Shown here in pieces: positions 53,725 to 62,321 of a DNA stretch of 64,000 nucleotides. The notes under the pieces were generated by a model, which was not told the origin of the DNA, ran no database searches, and worked only from the letters and a program-made list of their open reading frames with translations. The stretch spans positions 27,300 to 91,299 of the forward strand of contig DBRF01000010.1 in assembly GCA_002305795.1 (NCBI GenBank). The letters are read 5' to 3'. Within the stretch, counting starts at the first letter, position 1, and each line of letters begins with the position of its first letter. The position numbers were made by a program, and so were the translations under genes. The DNA comes from Ruminococcaceae bacterium UBA1375. GTDB taxonomy: Bacteria > Bacillota > Clostridia > Oscillospirales > Ruminococcaceae.

Positions 53725-53748
53725 ATGCGGCAAGGTATTCTTAAATAA
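53725..53748 (+). CDS. tet(O) leader peptide
   Basis: Seven-codon frame MRQGILK with AAGGAG upstream. Its codons lie in a sequence that pairs with 53824-53838 (CAGTTTAAGAATAC). Ribosome stalling or slow translation here would change downstream folding, as in the tet(M)/tet(O) class of attenuators. Confidence 0.7.
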   Translation: MRQGILK

Positions 53749-53900
53749 ACTGTCAATTTGATAGTGGGAACAAAAAGTAGCAGTCCCGTTTCACTTTTAA
53801 TATGGGGCTTAGTTTTTTGTACCCAGTTTAAGAATACTTTTATCATGTAATTTTATATGCCCGAAAACATATAAGTGTTTTGGGGCTATTGGAGTTATTT

Positions 53901-53935
53901 ACCCAGTGATAGGAGTATTTATCACTGGGTATTTT
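53901..53935 (+). terminator. tet(O) attenuator terminator
   Basis: Eleven-base stem ACCCAGTGATA/TATCACTGGGT (53901-53911, 53920-53930) followed by ATTTTT, 38 bases before the tet(O) start. The rest of the 53607-53972 gap is the leader RNA. Confidence 0.85.
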
Positions 53936-53972
53936 TATGCCCTTTTTTGGGTGTTGATAGGAGGAAAATCAC

Positions 53973-55892
53973 ATGAAAATAATTAACTTAGGCATTCTGG
54001 CTCACGTTGACGCAGGAAAGACAACATTAACGGAAAGTTTATTGTATACCAGTGGTGCAATTGCAGAACTAGGGAGCGTAGATGAAGGCACAACAAGGAC
54101 AGATACAATGAATTTGGAGCGTCAAAGGGGAATCACTATCCAGACAGCAGTGACATCTTTTCAGTGGGAGGATGTAAAAGTCAACATTATAGATACGCCA
54201 GGCCATATGGATTTTTTGGCGGAAGTATACCGTTCTTTATCCGTATTAGACGGAGCAGTATTATTAGTTTCTGCAAAGGATGGCATACAGGCACAGACCC
54301 GTATACTGTTTCATGCACTACAGATAATGAAGATTCCGACAATTTTTTTCATCAATAAAATTGACCAAGAGGGGATTGATTTGCCAATGGTATATCGGGA
54401 AATGAAAGCAAAGCTTTCTTCGGAAATTATAGTGAAGCAAAAGGTTGGGCAGCATCCCCATATAAATGTAACGGACAATGACGATATGGAACAGTGGGAT
54501 GCGGTAATTATGGGAAACGATGAACTATTAGAGAAATATATGTCAGGGAAACCGTTTAAAATGTCAGAACTGGAACAGGAAGAAAACAGGAGATTCCAAA
54601 ACGGAACGTTATTTCCCGTTTATCACGGAAGCGCTAAAAACAATCTGGGGATTCGGCAGCTTATAGAAGTAATTGCCAGTAAATTTTATTCATCAACGCC
54701 TGAAGGTCAATCTGAACTATGCGGGCAGGTTTTTAAGATTGAATATTCAGAGAAAAGGCGGCGTTTTGTTTATGTGCGTATATATAGCGGAACATTGCAT
54801 TTGAGGGATGTTATTAGAATATCTGAAAAAGAGAAAATAAAAATCACAGAGATGTGTGTTCCGACAAACGGTGAATTATATTCATCCGATACAGCCTGCT
54901 CTGGTGATATTGTAATTTTACCAAATGATGTTTTGCAGCTAAACAGTATTTTGGGGAACGAAATACTGTTGCCGCAGAGAAAATTTATTGAAAATCCTCT
55001 CCCTATGCTCCAAACAACGATTGCAGTAAAGAAATCTGAACAGCGGGAAATATTGCTTGGGGCACTTACAGAAATTTCAGATGGCGACCCTCTTTTAAAA
55101 TATTATGTGGATACTACAACGCATGAGATTATACTTTCTTTTTTGGGGAATGTGCAGATGGAAGTCATTTGTGCCATCCTTGAGGAAAAATATCATGTGG
55201 AGGCAGAAATAAAAGAGCCTACTGTTATATATATGGAAAGACCGCTTAGAAAAGCAGAATATACCATCCACATAGAAGTCCCGCCAAATCCTTTCTGGGC
55301 TTCTGTCGGGTTGTCCATAGAGCCGCTCCCTATTGGAAGCGGAGTGCAGTATGAAAGCAGAGTTTCACTTGGATATTTAAATCAATCGTTCCAAAATGCG
55401 GTTATGGAGGGGGTTCTTTATGGCTGCGAGCAGGGGCTGTATGGATGGAAAGTGACAGACTGTAAAATCTGTTTTGAATATGGATTGTATTATAGTCCTG
55501 TAAGTACCCCCGCAGACTTTCGGCTGCTTTCCCCTATCGTATTGGAGCAGGCTTTAAAAAAAGCAGGGACAGAACTATTAGAGCCATATCTCCACTTTGA
55601 AATTTATGCACCGCAGGAATATCTCTCACGGGCGTATCATGATGCTCCAAGGTATTGTGCAGATATTGTAAGTACTCAGATAAAGAATGACGAGGTCATT
55701 CTGAAAGGAGAAATCCCTGCTAGATGTATTCAAGAATACAGGAACGATTTAACTTATTTCACAAATGGGCAGGGAGTCTGCTTGACAGAGTTAAAAGGAT
55801 ACCAGCCAGCTATTGGTAAATTTATTTGCCAACCCCGCCGCCCGAATAGCCGTATAGATAAGGTTCGGCATATGTTCCACAAGTTAGCTTAA
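53973..55892 (+). CDS. tet(O): Tetracycline resistance ribosomal protection protein Tet(O)
   Basis: EF-G-like GTPase that displaces tetracycline from the 30S ribosome; 639 residues, the Tet(O) length. G1 [16 protein letters not shown], switch RGITIQ, G3 DTPGHMDF and G4 FINKIDQEG are intact. The N-terminal [20 protein letters not shown] and C-terminal [16 protein letters not shown] match remembered Tet(O); Tet(W) and Tet(32) differ at these places. Low-GC codon use contrasts with both host and element. AGGAGG precedes the ATG. A mosaic allele cannot be excluded without alignment. Confidence 0.93.
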   Translation: MKIINLGILAHVDAGKTTLTESLLYTSGAIAELGSVDEGTTRTDTMNLERQRGITIQTAVTSFQWEDVKVNIIDTPGHMDFLAEVYRSLSVLDGAVLLVSAKDGIQAQTRILFHALQIMKIPTIFFINKIDQEGIDLPMVYREMKAKLSSEIIVKQKVGQHPHINVTDNDDMEQWDAVIMGNDELLEKYMSGKPFKMSELEQEENRRFQNGTLFPVYHGSAKNNLGIRQLIEVIASKFYSSTPEGQSELCGQVFKIEYSEKRRRFVYVRIYSGTLHLRDVIRISEKEKIKITEMCVPTNGELYSSDTACSGDIVILPNDVLQLNSILGNEILLPQRKFIENPLPMLQTTIAVKKSEQREILLGALTEISDGDPLLKYYVDTTTHEIILSFLGNVQMEVICAILEEKYHVEAEIKEPTVIYMERPLRKAEYTIHIEVPPNPFWASVGLSIEPLPIGSGVQYESRVSLGYLNQSFQNAVMEGVLYGCEQGLYGWKVTDCKICFEYGLYYSPVSTPADFRLLSPIVLEQALKKAGTELLEPYLHFEIYAPQEYLSRAYHDAPRYCADIVSTQIKNDEVILKGEIPARCIQEYRNDLTYFTNGQGVCLTELKGYQPAIGKFICQPRRPNSRIDKVRHMFHKLA

Positions 55893-55943
55893 CAGCTTGC
55901 AAAAGTCATATAAAATGAGATTTGAAAGGATTAGAGACTAATT

Positions 55944-56117
55944 ATGATGAAATGCGAATGGATATTGTGTCCTGTTTGTGGGAGCAAAACCCGTAATAAA
56001 ATTAGGAAGGACACTGTTTTGGAGAATTATCCCCTTTATTGTCCAAAATGCAGACAAGAAAGATTGATTAAAGTTGACAACTTGAAGATAACTGTCATCA
56101 AAGAGCCAGACGCTTAA
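55944..56117 (+). CDS. Cysteine-rich KTR-domain protein
   Basis: 57 residues starting at either of two ATGs (55944 or 55947). CPVCGSKTRNKIRKDT and YCPKCRQERLIKV are the KTR zinc-ribbon signature. Such genes commonly follow tet(M)/tet(O) in Gram-positive elements. Role unknown. Confidence 0.82.
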   Translation: MMKCEWILCPVCGSKTRNKIRKDTVLENYPLYCPKCRQERLIKVDNLKITVIKEPDA

Positions 56118-56122
56118 GACGC

Positions 56123-56169
56123 AGAGCCGATGAAATTGTGGAACAATTCACGAATCATCGGCTCTTTTT
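56123..56169 (+). terminator. Terminator of the tet(O)-KTR unit
   Basis: AGAGCCGATGA (56123-56133) pairs with TCATCGGCTCT (56155-56165), followed by Ts. Confidence 0.88.
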
Positions 56170-56285
56170 GTTTCGTATTTGAAAGAACAAACTCACCAAA
56201 TAAAAAAAACGATATTCGGGTGGGTTATTTTGTTATACCCTAAATTACCCTCTGAATTTGTTTTTAAATTTGGAGGGATTTTTTT

Positions 56286-56414
56286 ATGTCCTTTTTTCGG
56301 GCAGTTATCTATCTGCTCATACGAAGCAAAATTTATCAATACATAGCATATCAGAGAACGGCAGGAAACCAGTTAAAAAAATTTCTGCCAGTGCAACGGT
56401 ACTTCTCACCTTGA
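56286..56414 (+). CDS. Possible 42-residue leader peptide
   Basis: ATG behind GGAGGGA opens a basic, aromatic-rich 42-residue frame (SFFRAVIYLLIRSKIYQYIAY). It lies between two hairpins upstream of the sigma-like gene, in a gap of about 490 bases. It may be a leader for attenuation or a chance frame; no family recognised. Confidence 0.35.
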   Translation: MSFFRAVIYLLIRSKIYQYIAYQRTAGNQLKKFLPVQRYFSP

Positions 56415-56458
56415 AAGTAGAAGTACAATCTCCATACAATAGAATTACTATTTCCTAT

Positions 56459-56492
56459 AACCGTAAAGGTCACAGAGCCTTTGCGGTTTTTC
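56459..56492 (+). terminator. Terminator/attenuator before the sigma-like gene
   Basis: AACCGTAAAGG pairs with CCTTTGCGGTT (one mismatch) and is followed by Ts. Confidence 0.75.
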
Positions 56493-56604
56493 TTTTGTCG
56501 ATTTTTGTTGGAAAGTGCCGTAGGGCTGTTTCTGATATGCGGTGTCGTTCTCCGCCTCTCCATCTGGATTTTTTACATTTCAAAAATTCAGATGGGAGGT
56601 ATTT

Positions 56605-57117
56605 ATGGTGAAATATGCACCAAGAAAGGTATATATCAGAGAAAGTGGCGGCTATGTGGAATTATCCTACACGGAGTTCTGCCGTTGCAGGGAATCCGAC
56701 CAGACCTATATGGACAAGCTGTTTATCCCCATTCAAGGCTGTCTGCTTGAAGTCGTGAGGGAGCAATACACAGACTTCTACCGTGACAAGGAACGGTGGC
56801 GTTATCTGCAAAAATTAGATACAAAGAATAGACTGCTATCTCTCGACGGATTTACGGACAGCGAGGGGAATCCTCTGGACTTTATCACTGATGAAGCGGT
56901 GGACATTGCAGAAACCGTTGTCAATGCGGTCATGGTGGACAGGCTGAAAGCCGCCCTGCCTTTGCTGTCGGATAGTGAACAGGAGCTGATACAGGCAATC
57001 TTTTTTGACGGACTTTCCGAGCGTGAAGTCGGGGCGAGGTTGGGCATAACCCAGAGCGTTGTAAACAAACGCAAAGCCAGAATCCTAATAAAACTAAGAA
57101 AGATAATAGAAAATTAA
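56605..57117 (+). CDS. Sigma-70-like regulator of the element
   Basis: 170 residues from the ATG at 56605 (GGGAGG upstream). The C-terminal region-4-like helix-turn-helix is clear: LSDSEQELIQAIFFDGLSEREVGARLGITQSVVNKRKARIL. The N-terminal part resembles the sigma-like proteins of Tn1549/Tn916-type elements. It probably regulates element transcription rather than serving as a full sigma factor. Confidence 0.8.
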   Translation: MVKYAPRKVYIRESGGYVELSYTEFCRCRESDQTYMDKLFIPIQGCLLEVVREQYTDFYRDKERWRYLQKLDTKNRLLSLDGFTDSEGNPLDFITDEAVDIAETVVNAVMVDRLKAALPLLSDSEQELIQAIFFDGLSEREVGARLGITQSVVNKRKARILIKLRKIIEN

Positions 57118-57131
57118 AATTTAAGGCGTTC

Positions 57132-57174
57132 AGCCCCCTTGTTTTTTCCTTTGGGAAGATGAGGGGGCTTTTCT
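57132..57174 (+). terminator. Terminator after the first sigma-like gene
   Basis: AGCCCCCT pairs with GAGGGGGCT, followed by TTTTC. Confidence 0.7.
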
Positions 57175-57211
57175 CTGCCCTCTCAATCAATTCTGATTGG
57201 AGGAAGTAAGA

Positions 57212-57637
57212 ATGGCATACAACCACGGACGGGAGGACAGGAAATGGCGTATCTGGAAAGAAGCGGAGGAAAAGCTGCTGCGTGAGTGCGGCGTTGATGA
57301 AGCGACCATTGAGCAGATACGCATGGCGGACAGGGCAGACTTCAATTCCAACAGGCGGTTTTACCGATGGACGAATGACGTTGCGGAATATCTTGAGGAC
57401 ATGGCAGGCAGGGAGCGGCAGGCGGAAGTGGGTACGGTTGCGGAGTTACTGGAAGAGATTGAGAGCGAAAATCTCTATCAAGTATTAGTCACGGTGGACG
57501 GGCGTACCTTGAAAATCGTCCTGCTGAAAATGCAGGGGTATTCCACAAAGGAGATTGCCCCGCTTGTGCATTTGACGACTGGTGCCATCTATGCGAGGTT
57601 AGACCATCTGCGGAAGAAGCTGCGGAAAATTTTATAG
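57212..57637 (+). CDS. Second sigma-70-like regulator
   Basis: 141 residues from the ATG at 57212, with GGAGGAAG upstream. Charged helical N-terminus (YNHGREDRKWRIWKEAEE), then a region-4-like HTH LKIVLLKMQGYSTKEIAPLVHLTTGAIYARLDHLRKKL. Its paralogues lie directly before and after. Probably part of the element's regulatory cascade. Confidence 0.78.
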   Translation: MAYNHGREDRKWRIWKEAEEKLLRECGVDEATIEQIRMADRADFNSNRRFYRWTNDVAEYLEDMAGRERQAEVGTVAELLEEIESENLYQVLVTVDGRTLKIVLLKMQGYSTKEIAPLVHLTTGAIYARLDHLRKKLRKIL

Positions 57638-57720
57638 CTTCTAAAACAGCCTGCCATCCTGCGGGCTACTGGGTGAGGGATGGAAATCCCCTCACTCATT
57701 TTTTGCAGGAGGACAACAGG

Positions 57721-58473
57721 ATGGCATACAGGGTTAAGGCATACACGCTTCGGGAGGAATCCACGGAAAGCGGCACAAGGTATTTTATCAGCTTTAAGGA
57801 CGGGCAGGGCAAATCCCACGAGTTGGAAGTGTCGGAACAGTTCTTTATGGAGTTTCGGCAGATGGAGCGCAGGAACAGGAATCTTTTCTAATGGGACGAG
57901 CGGCACAGGGAGTTTAACGAGGTATGGGACGAAACCCTTTACAGACGGGCGTTGCGTGTGCCTAAGAGCCTTGATGAACGCATGGTTGAGGAAGAACGGA
58001 ATGAAACGCTCTATAAGGCGGTTGGGAGCCTTCCAGAGATACAAAGGCGGCGTTTCCTGCTCTACTACGAGTATGAGTTCAATTTTTACCAAATCGCCGC
58101 TATGGAGCATTGCACCGCTTCGGCAATACAGAAATCTGTTGCGATTGCAAAGGAGAAAGTAAAGGCGGAAATTGAAGAAATATCTCCAACCGTGACCGAC
58201 ACCGCCCGAAAAAGAAATCTGTTTTTTATTTGTGTGGGATTGGCGGCATTACATACTCTCACTTTTTTCCGTGGGAGTAAATCTATTTTTAAGGAGGTCA
58301 ACGCCTATGTGCAACGAAAACAAAGACACCGCCCGAAAGGAGGAAAGCCATGCAGAAGTTACAGACAGTCAACGCCGAAACGCTCCTTTATGAACCGCTT
58401 GAGAAACCATCCTTTGTGGTGGACAGCCTTATCCCGACAGGCTTATCGCTGTTCTGCGGCTCACAGAAGATAG
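57721..58473 (+). pseudogene. Third sigma-70-like regulator interrupted by an in-frame TAA
   Basis: ATG at 57721 (GGAGGACAAC upstream) opens 56 codons ending at TAA 57889-57891 (ERRNRNLF-stop). The frame resumes as WDERHREFNEVWDETLYRRALRVPKSLDERMVEEERNE and includes the region-4 HTH (LPEIQRRRFLLYYEYEFNFYQIAAMEHCTASAIQKSV). Relatives read NLFQWDERH, so the TAA sits at a Gln position. The 3' part runs on out of family pattern and overlaps the ATPase gene; the original end was probably near 58180. Likely inactive unless read through. Confidence 0.8.
58307..58393 (+). CDS. Possible 28-residue upstream peptide
   Basis: ATG behind AAGGAGGTCAACGCC gives a polar 28-residue frame overlapping the ATPase start in another frame. 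The ribosome site is strong, so translation is plausible; it could couple to the ATPase gene. No family known. Confidence 0.35.
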   Translation: MCNENKDTARKEESHAEVTDSQRRNAPL

Positions 58474-59375
58474 GCAAAAGCTGGCTCATGCTGAAGCTAT
58501 GCTTATGCGTGTCGCAGGGAATCCCTTTATGGGATATGCCGACAATGGAGGGCGATGTGCTTTACCTCTGCCTTGAGGACACGTTCTGCCGCATACAGGA
58601 CAGGTTATTTCGTTTGACGGACGAAGCAAGCGGGCGGCTCCACTTTGCCGTGGCAAGCTGCAAGCTGTCAGACGGTCTTATCGTGCAGCTTGAAGATTAT
58701 CTGAAAGATTACCCAGACAGCAGGCTCATTGTCATTGATACCTTGCAGAAAGTCCGTACAGCTTCAAAAGACAATGCCTATGCAAGCGACTATGGGGACA
58801 TCTCCCTCATCAAAGACTTTGCCGACAGGCACTCTCTGGCGGTCATTGTCGTACACCACATCCGAAAGCAGAATGACAGCGACGTGTTCAACAAGGTGTC
58901 TGGGACGACAGGATTAACGGGGAGTGCGGACGCTACCTTTGTTCTGGAAAAGGAGAAACGTGCGTCTGACACCGCCAAGCTGTATGTGACGGGCAGGGAC
59001 ACGCCTTATCAGGAATACACGCTGCGTTTCCGTGATTGCCGTTGGGAGCTTGTGGAGCGGAAAACGCAGGAGCAGCTTGCGAAAGAAACGATACCAGATG
59101 TCCTTTTTCGGTTGGTGGATTTTATGAGGGATAAGGAAGAATGGATAGGCACGGCAACGGAACTGTTAGCCGCTATGGGGGAAACGGAAACCATACCCAC
59201 GGTGATTACGAAATGGCTGAATGAATACCGCACCACATTTTTAAGCGAGAACCGTATCTGCTACCAGTACAGCCGCAGGAAAGACGGCAGGCGGATTGCC
59301 CTTGCAAGGAGGGCGGGTGACAGCGGTGATGGTGGTGACAGCGATATTAGGATACCCCCCTGTTACTGTCATTGA
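58350..59375 (+). CDS. AAA_25/RepA-like replication ATPase
   Basis: 341 residues, RecA-fold helicase-like ATPase. Walker A GSQKIGKSWLMLKL, Walker B LIVIDTLQKV, and the H-motif VIVVHHIRKQ with the GTTGLTGSADATFVLEKE box place it with plasmid RepA/AAA_25 proteins. A C-terminal winged-helix-like part follows about residue 245. AAAGGAGG precedes the ATG. It probably drives replication of the excised element; its 3' end overlaps the first origin repeat. Confidence 0.85.
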   Translation: MQKLQTVNAETLLYEPLEKPSFVVDSLIPTGLSLFCGSQKIGKSWLMLKLCLCVSQGIPLWDMPTMEGDVLYLCLEDTFCRIQDRLFRLTDEASGRLHFAVASCKLSDGLIVQLEDYLKDYPDSRLIVIDTLQKVRTASKDNAYASDYGDISLIKDFADRHSLAVIVVHHIRKQNDSDVFNKVSGTTGLTGSADATFVLEKEKRASDTAKLYVTGRDTPYQEYTLRFRDCRWELVERKTQEQLAKETIPDVLFRLVDFMRDKEEWIGTATELLAAMGETETIPTVITKWLNEYRTTFLSENRICYQYSRRKDGRRIALARRAGDSGDGGDSDIRIPPCYCH

Positions 59376-59858
59376 CGCTTAAAGCCATGTAAAGCTGGCG
59401 GCTCTGCCCTGCGGGTGACAGCAGTGACGGTGGTGACAGTGATTTTAGGATACCCTGCCGCTGTCATCCCTACGGGAGAACACCCCGTAAACGCAAAATG
59501 CAGGCGTGAGATTTACTCGCCCTTTTCGGTCGTGTAAAACCACCCCTGCGGTCAGAAAAATCATTCCGATTTTTCCGACTGCGTTTACAGGGTGTAACAC
59601 ACTACACTTTGCCCTGCAAAGTCGTGTGCCAGACGTTCCCTCTGGACTCCCTTAAGGCAGGGCTGTGCCCTGCTATCCTACGCCTTACGGCTTCGGATAA
59701 AAGAATGGCGGCATGACGGTGACGGCTCTTGCGAGGGGGGTATCCCAAAAACACCGTCATCATCGACATGACCGTCATGCAGGGGGTGAGGGTGACAGTT
59801 GCGGCAGTCGGCAGGGGGTATCCCAAAACTGCTGTCACCACCGTCACCGCTGTCACCC
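59313..59858. repeat. Four 43-45-base origin repeats, two direct and two inverted
   Basis: R1 59313-59357 and R2 59411-59455 are near-identical direct copies (GGGTGACAGC...GGATACCC). R3 (about 59738-59780) and R4 (59816-59858) are the reverse complement; R4 nearly mirrors R2. Each carries GGTGACAGC twice. They bracket the oriT and lie between the replication ATPase and the relaxase, so they are probably Rep-binding iterons or the ends of a large origin fold. Confidence 0.8.
59481..59604 (-). other. oriT: MobV-type oriT
   Basis: On the minus strand TAGTGTGTTA (plus 59595-59604) matches the pMV158/MobV nick sequence TAGTGTG/TTA, centred in the inverted repeat GTGTA-GTGTGT-TACAC. The nick would fall between plus positions 59598 and 59597. 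A 14-base inverted repeat with one mismatch lies at 59481-59494 and 59581-59594, directly beside the nick. The MobV relaxase starts 300 bases downstream. Confidence 0.78.
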
Positions 59859-59899
59859 CAAAGGACGGTCACCCGCCGAAAGAAAGGAGGAATCCGCCT

Positions 59900-60865
59900 A
59901 TGCCTTATGCAATCCTGCGTTTCCAGAAACGAAAAGCGGGCGGCGTTGCGGCTTGTGAACGCCACAACGAGCGGAAGAAAGAAGCCTACAAAAGCAACCC
60001 AGATATAGATATGGAACGCTCTAAAAACAATTACCATCTCATAGCACCACCAAAGTACACCTACAAGAAAGAGATTAACCGCATGGTAGCCGAAGCGGGG
60101 TGCAGGACAAGGAAAGACAGCGTGATGATGGTGGAAACGCTCATCACAGCTTCACCAGAATTTATGAACCAGTTACCGCCCGAAGAACAAAAAGCGTATT
60201 TCCAGACGGCTCTTGACTTCATTTCGGAGCGTGTTGGAAAGCAGAATATCCTCTCCGCTGTCGTCCATATGGACGAGAGAACGCCCCATATGCACCTCTG
60301 CTTTGTGCCGATTACGCCAGACAATAAGCTGTCAGCGAAAGCTATCTTAGGCAACCAGAAATCATTATCCGAGTGGCAGACCGCCTACCATGAGCGGATG
60401 TCCTCACGGTGGAATCAGCTTGAACGGGGGCAGTCCTCAATGGAAACCAAGCGGAAACACGTCCCCACATGGCTCTATAAATTAGGCGGCAGGCTTGATA
60501 AACAGTATGAAGAAATCGTGTCTGCCCTATCCGACATCAACGCCTTTAACGCAGGGAAGAAAAGGGATAAAGCGTTAGATTTACTCTCTGCATGGCTGCC
60601 AGACGTGGAGAAATTCTCTAAGGAAATCGGGAAACAGCAGGCGTATATCGACAGTTTGAAAGAGAGAATTGGGCAGGAATCAGACTATGCGGGGCGTATG
60701 CGTGATGAAAAGTACGAGCAGGAACTAAAGGTGCAGAAAGCGAATCAGAAGATATTTGAATTGCAGAGAACCAACGAGCAGATGGGGCGGCTGCTGTCAA
60801 AAATACCGCCCGAAGTGTTGGAAGAATTGCAGAAAAATCATAGAAGCAGAGCGAAAGAAAGGTAG
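59900..60865 (+). CDS. mob: MobV/Pre-family relaxase
   Basis: 321 residues from the ATG at 59900 behind AAAGGAGG; a longer frame upstream runs through the origin repeats and is rejected. MPYAILRFQKRKAGG starts as MobV enzymes do, and the metal motif HMDERTPHMH (His123 onward) is intact. A coiled-coil tail (about residues 225-310) follows. It nicks at oriT and leads the strand during mobilization by a helper conjugation system. Confidence 0.92.
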   Translation: MPYAILRFQKRKAGGVAACERHNERKKEAYKSNPDIDMERSKNNYHLIAPPKYTYKKEINRMVAEAGCRTRKDSVMMVETLITASPEFMNQLPPEEQKAYFQTALDFISERVGKQNILSAVVHMDERTPHMHLCFVPITPDNKLSAKAILGNQKSLSEWQTAYHERMSSRWNQLERGQSSMETKRKHVPTWLYKLGGRLDKQYEEIVSALSDINAFNAGKKRDKALDLLSAWLPDVEKFSKEIGKQQAYIDSLKERIGQESDYAGRMRDEKYEQELKVQKANQKIFELQRTNEQMGRLLSKIPPEVLEELQKNHRSRAKER

Positions 60866-60873
60866 ATATGTGA

Positions 60874-61728
60874 ATGAAGAAACAGGATTTTAAGGTGTTA
60901 AAGACCAAAGACTTGTACCCGTTCCCCGACAATCCGTTTCATGTGGCAGAAGATGAAACACTGTCAGAGTTAGCGGAAAGCATCAAGGAATTTGGCATTG
61001 TCACGCCGATAATCACACGCCCGAAAGAGGACGGGGACGGTTATGAAGTGATTGCAGGACAGCGGCGTGTCCGTGCTTCTGAACTTGCAGGGATAAATAC
61101 CGTGCCTGCGTTTGTCCTGCCCTTAGACCGTGACCGAGCCATCATCACCCTTGTAGACAGCAATTTGCAGCGTGAGAATATCCTGCCATCGGAGCGGGCG
61201 TTTGCTTACAAGATGAAATCCGAAGCCATGAAGCGGCAGGGTTTCCGCACAGACTTAACCTCGTCACAAGTTGTGACGAGGTTGCGGACGGACGACAAGG
61301 TGGCACAGGGCTTCGGCGTGGGCAGGATGACCGTGCAGCGTTTTATCCGCCTGACGGAACTGATACCGCCGATTTTGCAGATGGTGGACGAGGGGAAAAT
61401 CGCCCTCACGCCTGCGGTGGAACTGTCCTTCTTGAAGAAAGACGAGCAGGAAAACCTCTTTGCCACGATGGAGAGCGAAGAAGCAACGCCCTCACTCTCA
61501 CAGGCACAGCGGATGAAACAGTTAAGCCAGAGCGGGCGGCTTGACATGGATACGATATTTGCGATTATGACGGAGGAAAAGGGCAACCAGAAAGAAACCT
61601 TGAAAATCAACACAAGCAAGCTGAAAAAATACTTTCCGAAGAACACAACGCCGAAGCAGATGGAGGAAACCATCATCAAACTTTTGGAGCGTGAGTTGCA
61701 GAGGAAACGCAACCGTGACAGCCGCTAA
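60874..61728 (+). CDS. parB: ParB/RepB-family protein (intact copy)
   Basis: 284 residues. LKTKDLYPFPDNPFHVAEDETL, the ParB box GYEVIAGQRRVRASELAG and LVDSNLQRENILPSERAFAYKMK are followed by an HTH (FGVGRMTVQRFIRLTELIPP) and a C-terminal domain. Intact equivalent of the interrupted parB at 35540; no ParA is next to it. It starts 8 bases after mob. Confidence 0.92.
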   Translation: MKKQDFKVLKTKDLYPFPDNPFHVAEDETLSELAESIKEFGIVTPIITRPKEDGDGYEVIAGQRRVRASELAGINTVPAFVLPLDRDRAIITLVDSNLQRENILPSERAFAYKMKSEAMKRQGFRTDLTSSQVVTRLRTDDKVAQGFGVGRMTVQRFIRLTELIPPILQMVDEGKIALTPAVELSFLKKDEQENLFATMESEEATPSLSQAQRMKQLSQSGRLDMDTIFAIMTEEKGNQKETLKINTSKLKKYFPKNTTPKQMEETIIKLLERELQRKRNRDSR

Positions 61729-61773
61729 TCTTCTTTTTTCGGGAAGTAAATACAGAGAGTTGAGGTATGGAGA

Positions 61774-62004
61774 ATGAGAGAAATCCAGTATGAAATCGTA
61801 AAGGAAATCGCAGTATTGTCTACGGGCGACAGTGGCTACACAAAGGAAATCAATCTCATTTCATGGAATGGGAAAGAGCCGAAGTATGACATCCGCAGCT
61901 TTTCCCCGAACCGTGAAAAGTGCGGCAAGGGAATCACGCTGAACGCTGATGAAGCGGCGGCACTCCTTAAAGCATTACAGAAAGAATTAAACAGCGAGGA
62001 TTAA
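61774..62004 (+). CDS. YdbC/PC4-like ssDNA-binding protein
   Basis: 76 residues. YEIVKEIAVLSTGDSGYTKEINLISWNGKEPKYDIRSFSP and GKGITLNADEAAALLKAL match the YdbC/PC4-like fold that binds single-stranded DNA. Useful during replication or transfer of the element; inferred. Confidence 0.82.
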   Translation: MREIQYEIVKEIAVLSTGDSGYTKEINLISWNGKEPKYDIRSFSPNREKCGKGITLNADEAAALLKALQKELNSED

Positions 62005-62075
62005 TGGTATCTGATTGGCAGGGCGGGGACATTTCCAAACTCTTCCCTGCCCTGTCTGGAAAGGAAGATTTAAGT

Positions 62076-62267
62076 ATGGGCGAGGATAAGAAAGCAGATA
62101 AAAAGAGAAAGCGTATCGTGCCAAAAGCACCAGTGCAGATGATAATCAGCCGTGAATATGTCGGCACACAGACCGTTACAGAAGCGTTTGTCCCGATTAT
62201 CTCCGAGGATATTCGGAAGAAGATTGCCGAGGGCGACACCTTCGACAATGAGGGGCTGTCCGCTTAG
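62076..62267 (+). CDS. Small conserved ICE protein
   Basis: 63 residues from the ATG at 62076, with AAGGAAG upstream. An ATG at 62004 overlapping the previous stop is an alternative, but the added part covers a GGCAGGG/CCCTGCC hairpin. KRKRIVPKAPVQMIISREYVG and the IRKKI...FDNEGLSA end are typical of proteins preceding serine recombinases in such elements. Function unknown. Confidence 0.7.
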   Translation: MGEDKKADKKRKRIVPKAPVQMIISREYVGTQTVTEAFVPIISEDIRKKIAEGDTFDNEGLSA

Positions 62268-62321
62268 AATGTACGCAATGGGACATGAAAACAGATAGGA
62301 CAGATACGGAGGTTTTACAGT

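Noticed and set aside
59313..59858. CRISPR array
   Set aside because: Only four repeats, two inverted, with unequal gaps and no cas genes; an origin fits better.
59729..59899. N-terminal extension of the relaxase
   Set aside because: It translates the origin repeats; the strong ribosome site and MobV-type N-terminus place the start at 59900.
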